DNA from: CAYLNH01 sp964384625
GTDB lineage: Bacteria; Verrucomicrobiota; Lentisphaeria; JABSQK01
Reading direction: 5' to 3'
Length of the DNA: 9,782 nt
NCBI GenBank assembly: GCA_964384625.1
Contig: CAYLNH010000272.1
Location: 1 to 9,782, forward strand
Of this stretch, positions 7,246-9,782 are shown in pieces. How positions within the stretch are numbered: position 1 is the first letter of the stretch; each line of letters begins with the position of its first letter. A program made the position numbers and the translations under genes. The notes beneath the pieces were generated by a model. That model saw nothing but the letters and a program-made list of their open reading frames with translations, did no database searches and had not been told where the DNA came from.

Positions 7246-8415
7246 TCAGGTCCACTCGCAACAGGCCGGTTTGAGGGGCAAACGGAAGCGGAAGACCGTG
7301 CCGGCTTCCTCGTCCGTCGTAAACGAAACGCGGCCGTCAAGGTAGTCCTCCCCCAGCAGTTTCATGCTGTACGTCCCCAGGCCCCGGCCGGCTTCAGGTT
7401 TGGTCGTGAAGTACCGTTGGAACACCCGCAAAGCGACGGCATCGGGCATGCAGCCCGGGTTCGACACCTGCCACGAGACGTCGTCGTCCCCCAACTCGAG
7501 CCAGACATGCACCTCCTGCCCGGCGCCGGTGGCTTCGATGGCGTTCTTAATCATGTTGCCGAGAACGCGTTTCAGCAGCAACTCATCCGTCGTAATCACC
7601 GTATTCGCGGTCGGCGGCCGGACGCGCAGCCGGACCCCCGCCCGCTCGGCCATCGGGGCAAACTGGTCGCGCAGGGCCACCAGGACGTCTTCCGCCGCCA
7701 GCGGCTCCGGGGACAGCTGATACTCGTCGGCTTCCACGGCGTGAAGCAGTTGCTGCGACTTGATTTCCGCGGCCAGCCGCTGAAGCAGGACCTGGAGGTT
7801 CGGAGCGAGATCCACCGCCCTTTCCGGCTGGTGGTTGAGGATCTCGCCGAAGGTGGTCGCCGCCGCCAGGGTGTTCATCACGTCGTGGAAAAACACGCGC
7901 TCGAGTGCCTGCAGGCGCTTTTCGTTGCGGATATCCTGGAGCAGCACAAGGATGAGTTTCCTGCCGTCGAGGTCCAGCGGTACGGCGCGGACACGCAGCT
8001 CGATGGCGTCCGGCGCGACGCCTTCGGTCATCAACAGACATTCGCGCTCGACGGGTTCGTCATCGGCAAGAGCGGCGACAATCGCGACGGCCGCACCGCA
8101 GGTGCGACAGAACTTGCTGGTGCCGCAGCCGCCCGGGTGATCCTTGGCATGTGCACAGTTGAGCGCCTCGCCGGGGCGCAGCCCAAGCACGTGAATCGGG
8201 TCGTCAACGCCCATAAATTCCAGCAGGCGGCTGTTTAGCGCAAGAATCTGACGCTGTTCGTTGAGGACAGCCAGGATACCGCCGGACACCCGCAGCAACG
8301 CGGTCATCAACTCACTGTTGCTGATGTCCCGGACGGCATTCTTCAACTCGTTGTCGTCGGCTCGTTCGGCGGCGGCAAACCAGGTATCCGGAATTCCGGA
8401 CGCTTCACTGCTCAT
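7246..8415 (-). CDS. Cytoplasmic PAS-domain sensor histidine kinase with a four-cysteine cluster
   Basis: This 389-residue kinase has no membrane helix or signal peptide. Residues about 36-165 form a PAS-like sensor (LLRVSGGILAVLNEQRQILA near its start), interrupted by C87, C97, C103 and C106 (spacing C-x9-C-x5-C-x2-C, including GGCGTSKFCRTCG), a possible metal or iron-sulphur site. The phosphorylated histidine is likely H177 in FFHDVMN. The ATPase domain follows: the N box NMIKNAIEA (287-295), SNPG (318-321), FQRYFTTKP (332-340) and the glycine-rich GRGLGTYS (343-350), in the order expected for functional kinases. With no response regulator beside it, it is an orphan kinase and its output is unknown. 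ATG 8415 is chosen because AAGGGG lies six bases upstream; an in-frame GTG at 8433 would add six residues. TAGAAT (leftward strand, 8447-8442) is a possible -10 box with no convincing -35. Confidence 0.93.
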   Translation of the reverse strand: MSSEASGIPDTWFAAAERADDNELKNAVRDISNSELMTALLRVSGGILAVLNEQRQILALNSRLLEFMGVDDPIHVLGLRPGEALNCAHAKDHPGGCGTSKFCRTCGAAVAIVAALADDEPVERECLLMTEGVAPDAIELRVRAVPLDLDGRKLILVLLQDIRNEKRLQALERVFFHDVMNTLAAATTFGEILNHQPERAVDLAPNLQVLLQRLAAEIKSQQLLHAVEADEYQLSPEPLAAEDVLVALRDQFAPMAERAGVRLRVRPPTANTVITTDELLLKRVLGNMIKNAIEATGAGQEVHVWLELGDDDVSWQVSNPGCMPDAVALRVFQRYFTTKPEAGRGLGTYSMKLLGEDYLDGRVSFTTDEEAGTVFRFRLPLKPACCEWT

Positions 8416-8421
8416 TGAACG

Positions 8422-8427
8422 CCCCTT
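8422..8427 (-). promoter_or_regulatory. Ribosome binding site fixing the kinase start at 8415
   Basis: AAGGGG on the leftward strand is six bases before ATG 8415. The alternative GTG at 8433 lies upstream of this motif and has no comparable site of its own. Confidence 0.65.
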
Positions 8428-8676
8428 GTCCACAGGTTCACATTCTACTCAACCAAAGTTCCTCATTGCATCACAACAGCAACGCCGTAAAGAATATAGA
8501 GAATGCCTCGGGCAATGTCAAAGGAAAGGCGAAGCAGGGGCGCATGTCAGTTCTGTCGGTCATTCCCTCGCACCGCAGCAGGAGTCGCACAATAGCGCGA
8601 GATGCATTGCCAGTCCAGCCATCGGCAGGCTTGTAGGCGCATGTTGTGTTCGATTCTCAAGACCCCGGGTCGCTTG

Positions 8677-8821
8677 CCGGCCCGGTGAATGAGTTCATCA
8701 GGGAAGGGGATGGCCCCACGACCCGCTTTTCTGGCGCTGGGAAGCCTGGCTTCCCAGCGCCAGAAGAGCGGGGTAAGGGGTGAGGGCTTGTCGCCACTAA
8801 TGAACTTCTTCACCAGGCGGA
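8677..8821. repeat. Large imperfect palindrome, possible mobile or repeat element
   Basis: The core is a 24-base-pair stem (8722-8745 with 8749-8772) around a three-base loop, with one G-T wobble. The inner 17 pairs, TTCTGGCGCTGGGAAGC and its exact complement, are perfect. Similarity continues outward with small indels: AGTTCAT (8692-8698) pairs with ATGAACT (8800-8806), and GGTGAA (8684-8689) with TTCACC (8809-8814). The whole fold spans about 145 bases. It encodes nothing recognisable. Size and symmetry fit a miniature inverted-repeat element or a genome-wide intergenic palindrome; no target-site duplication was identified. Confidence 0.7.
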
Positions 8822-8833
8822 TAAACCGCCTGG
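8813..8833. repeat. Perfect eight-base-pair hairpin at the palindrome edge
   Basis: CCAGGCGG (8813-8820) pairs with CCGCCTGG (8826-8833) around the loop ATAAA. Its left arm overlaps the outer end of the large palindrome, so that segment could pair either inward across the palindrome or outward in this hairpin. There is no T run on either side. Confidence 0.6.
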
Positions 8834-8948
8834 GGTCGCATGATCGAGCCAATTGTTGGCAGGAGACACCGACAGTACTGACATGCGCCCGCGAAGCAGT
8901 TGTCAGCCCGCGACGATTGTCGAGTGCATCTTGCCCGGAGGTCCCGGA

Positions 8949-8976
8949 CCCCCGCAACGCCTGCAGCCTGCGGGGG
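8949..8976 (-). terminator. Possible terminator hairpin after the prepilin gene
   Basis: CCCCCGCA (8949-8956) pairs perfectly with TGCGGGGG (8969-8976) around a 12-base loop containing CTGCAG. It begins 34 bases beyond the leftward prepilin stop. There is no T tract on the leftward side, so it is only a tentative terminator. Confidence 0.35.
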
Positions 8977-9010
8977 CATGCCTTGTCGGCGGAGTGTCAG
9001 GATCGCCGGT

Positions 9011-9775
9011 TCAGGGCATCGGGGCGGTCGTCATGGGGTTAAAGCTGTTGCCCCACTGGTTCCAGGTCCAGCCGCTGTGGCCTGAACCGGCCGGGGTGCG
9101 CTCCCACCAGAAGCGGTCCGGCTCGTTGTAGAACTCCGAGTCGTGATTGCGGTGATCCCAACTGCCGCCGCCGGGGTAGTAGCGGCCGTCCATCCAGAAG
9201 AACTCGGCATGCCCGTCGAACATGGCGACGGTGATGTTGGTGCGGCGATTCATGGTGTGCGGGGTAATGCGTTCATAGTCTTTGTAGCGGTCGAGCACGA
9301 CGTAGTGCGCGTCCATCAGCAGGAAGACATAGTCGGTTTTCGGCACGTGATCGAAGGTCAGGCCGGCGTCCTGGACATAGTTGTTAATGCCGTAGTTCGG
9401 CACCCAGCTCAGGTCCCGGTTCTGCGCCGGGCAGAGCAGTGTTGCTTCATCTGACTGCATCAGACCGGCGTCACTGACGGATTGCGCCCAGGTAGCTGTG
9501 CCGGTGGCAAACCATTTGTTGAACGGCATGCGGATTTCCTGTTCATCGACGTACAGGAAGACCGCCTGGGTGTTCTGTTTCAGGTTGTTCATGCAGCTGA
9601 TCTCCCGCGCCCGCATCCGCGCGCTGGTCAGCACCGGCAGCAGCATGGCCGCCAGGATGGCGATGATGGCGATGACCACGAGAAGTTCGATCAAGGTGAA
9701 ACATGAACGTAAAACAGATGCACGGTTGTTATTAATACGGCATGCAAATAGGCGACACTCGTCATGCTGCTGCAT
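9011..9775 (-). CDS. Prepilin-like protein with type IV pilin N-terminal helix
   Basis: This protein, about 254 residues as read, carries a prepilin-type methylation segment, FTLIELLVVIAIIAILAAML (residues 26-45). F26 would be mature residue +1 and E30 the conserved Glu+5. It should be cut by a prepilin peptidase, with its helix anchored in the inner membrane before assembly into a pseudopilus or related surface structure. The soluble part resembles the large pseudopilin group of PVC bacteria, with SCMNNLKQ (60-67), LLCPAQ (113-118) and NITVAMFDGHAEFF (180-193), close to the H-X9-DG domain seen in this group. The nearest histidine (H173) is 13 residues before DG, not 9. The residue before the expected cut is Cys, not the usual Gly. 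The tail is rich in W, G and N. ATG 9775 is tentative: the frame stays open to the right edge. No secretion genes lie beside it, so its machinery is unknown. Confidence 0.85.
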   Translation of the reverse strand: MQQHDECRLFACRINNNRASVLRSCFTLIELLVVIAIIAILAAMLLPVLTSARMRAREISCMNNLKQNTQAVFLYVDEQEIRMPFNKWFATGTATWAQSVSDAGLMQSDEATLLCPAQNRDLSWVPNYGINNYVQDAGLTFDHVPKTDYVFLLMDAHYVVLDRYKDYERITPHTMNRRTNITVAMFDGHAEFFWMDGRYYPGGGSWDHRNHDSEFYNEPDRFWWERTPAGSGHSGWTWNQWGNSFNPMTTAPMP

Positions 9776-9782
9776 ATGCGAT

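Larger units (their letters stand above)
8416..9010. other. Gene-free region between the kinase and prepilin genes
   Basis: Open frames here are short, lack family motifs, and run across strong inverted repeats, so no gene is called. Both flanking genes read leftward: the region therefore holds the kinase leader at its left end and the prepilin 3' end at its right. The left third (about 8450-8670) shows nothing recognisable. The middle holds the large palindrome and a neighbouring hairpin, and the right end a possible terminator hairpin. Confidence 0.6.

Noticed and set aside
8547..8957. A leftward 136-codon open frame in the gene-free region.
   Set aside because: It runs through the large palindrome, has no family motif, and its composition looks like translated repeat sequence rather than a protein.
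8689..9042. A rightward 117-codon open frame across the palindrome.
   Set aside because: It crosses both hairpins and enters the 3' end of the prepilin gene on the opposite strand; no motif or credible start supports it.

Overview
The window is a GC-rich stretch of bacterial chromosome carrying six well-supported protein genes, plus the probable last codons of a seventh at the left edge. A prepilin-like protein with an FTLIELLVVIAIIAILAAMLLPVL-type N-terminus and a DG-containing C-terminal motif, together with a very large three-helix membrane protein of the DUF4175-like kind, suggests a member of the PVC group, most likely Lentisphaerota, Kiritimatiellota or a relative. This is an inference from protein style; there is no rRNA or tRNA to settle it.

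Layout. Positions 1-4953 read rightward. A probable C-terminal fragment (to 44) is followed by an exported 247-residue protein of unknown function (121-864). This overlaps by 14 bases a 1187-residue membrane-anchored coiled-coil protein (851-4414), which is followed by a LURP-one/YxjI-like protein (4462-4953). The 219-base gap to 5172 separates convergent units. Positions 5173-8415 read leftward in the order of transcription: an orphan cytoplasmic PAS histidine kinase with a four-cysteine cluster (8415-7246), a stand-alone homocysteine S-methyltransferase-type protein (7146-6274), a strong intrinsic terminator (6246-6210), and a two-domain protein (6204-5173). A gene-free stretch of about 600 bases (8416-9010) holds a large imperfect palindrome. 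A leftward prepilin-like gene (9775-9011) fills the right edge.

The most interesting gene is 6204-5173. Its N-terminal part is a complete two-repeat UPF0016/Gdt1-type cation transporter and its C-terminal part is a complete rubrerythrin/ferritin-like di-iron domain with all six expected ligand residues. The logic resembles the known erythrin-VIT1 (MbfA) iron exporters, but with an unrelated transporter. The two transporter halves are also unusually alike, at about 68% identity by hand count.

Working together: the left-hand genes probably form one envelope-related operon continuing from outside the window. The methyltransferase and the fusion transporter are separated by a terminator ending six bases before the transporter start codon, so any co-expression would depend on read-through. 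No function can be assigned to the palindromic element from this window alone.
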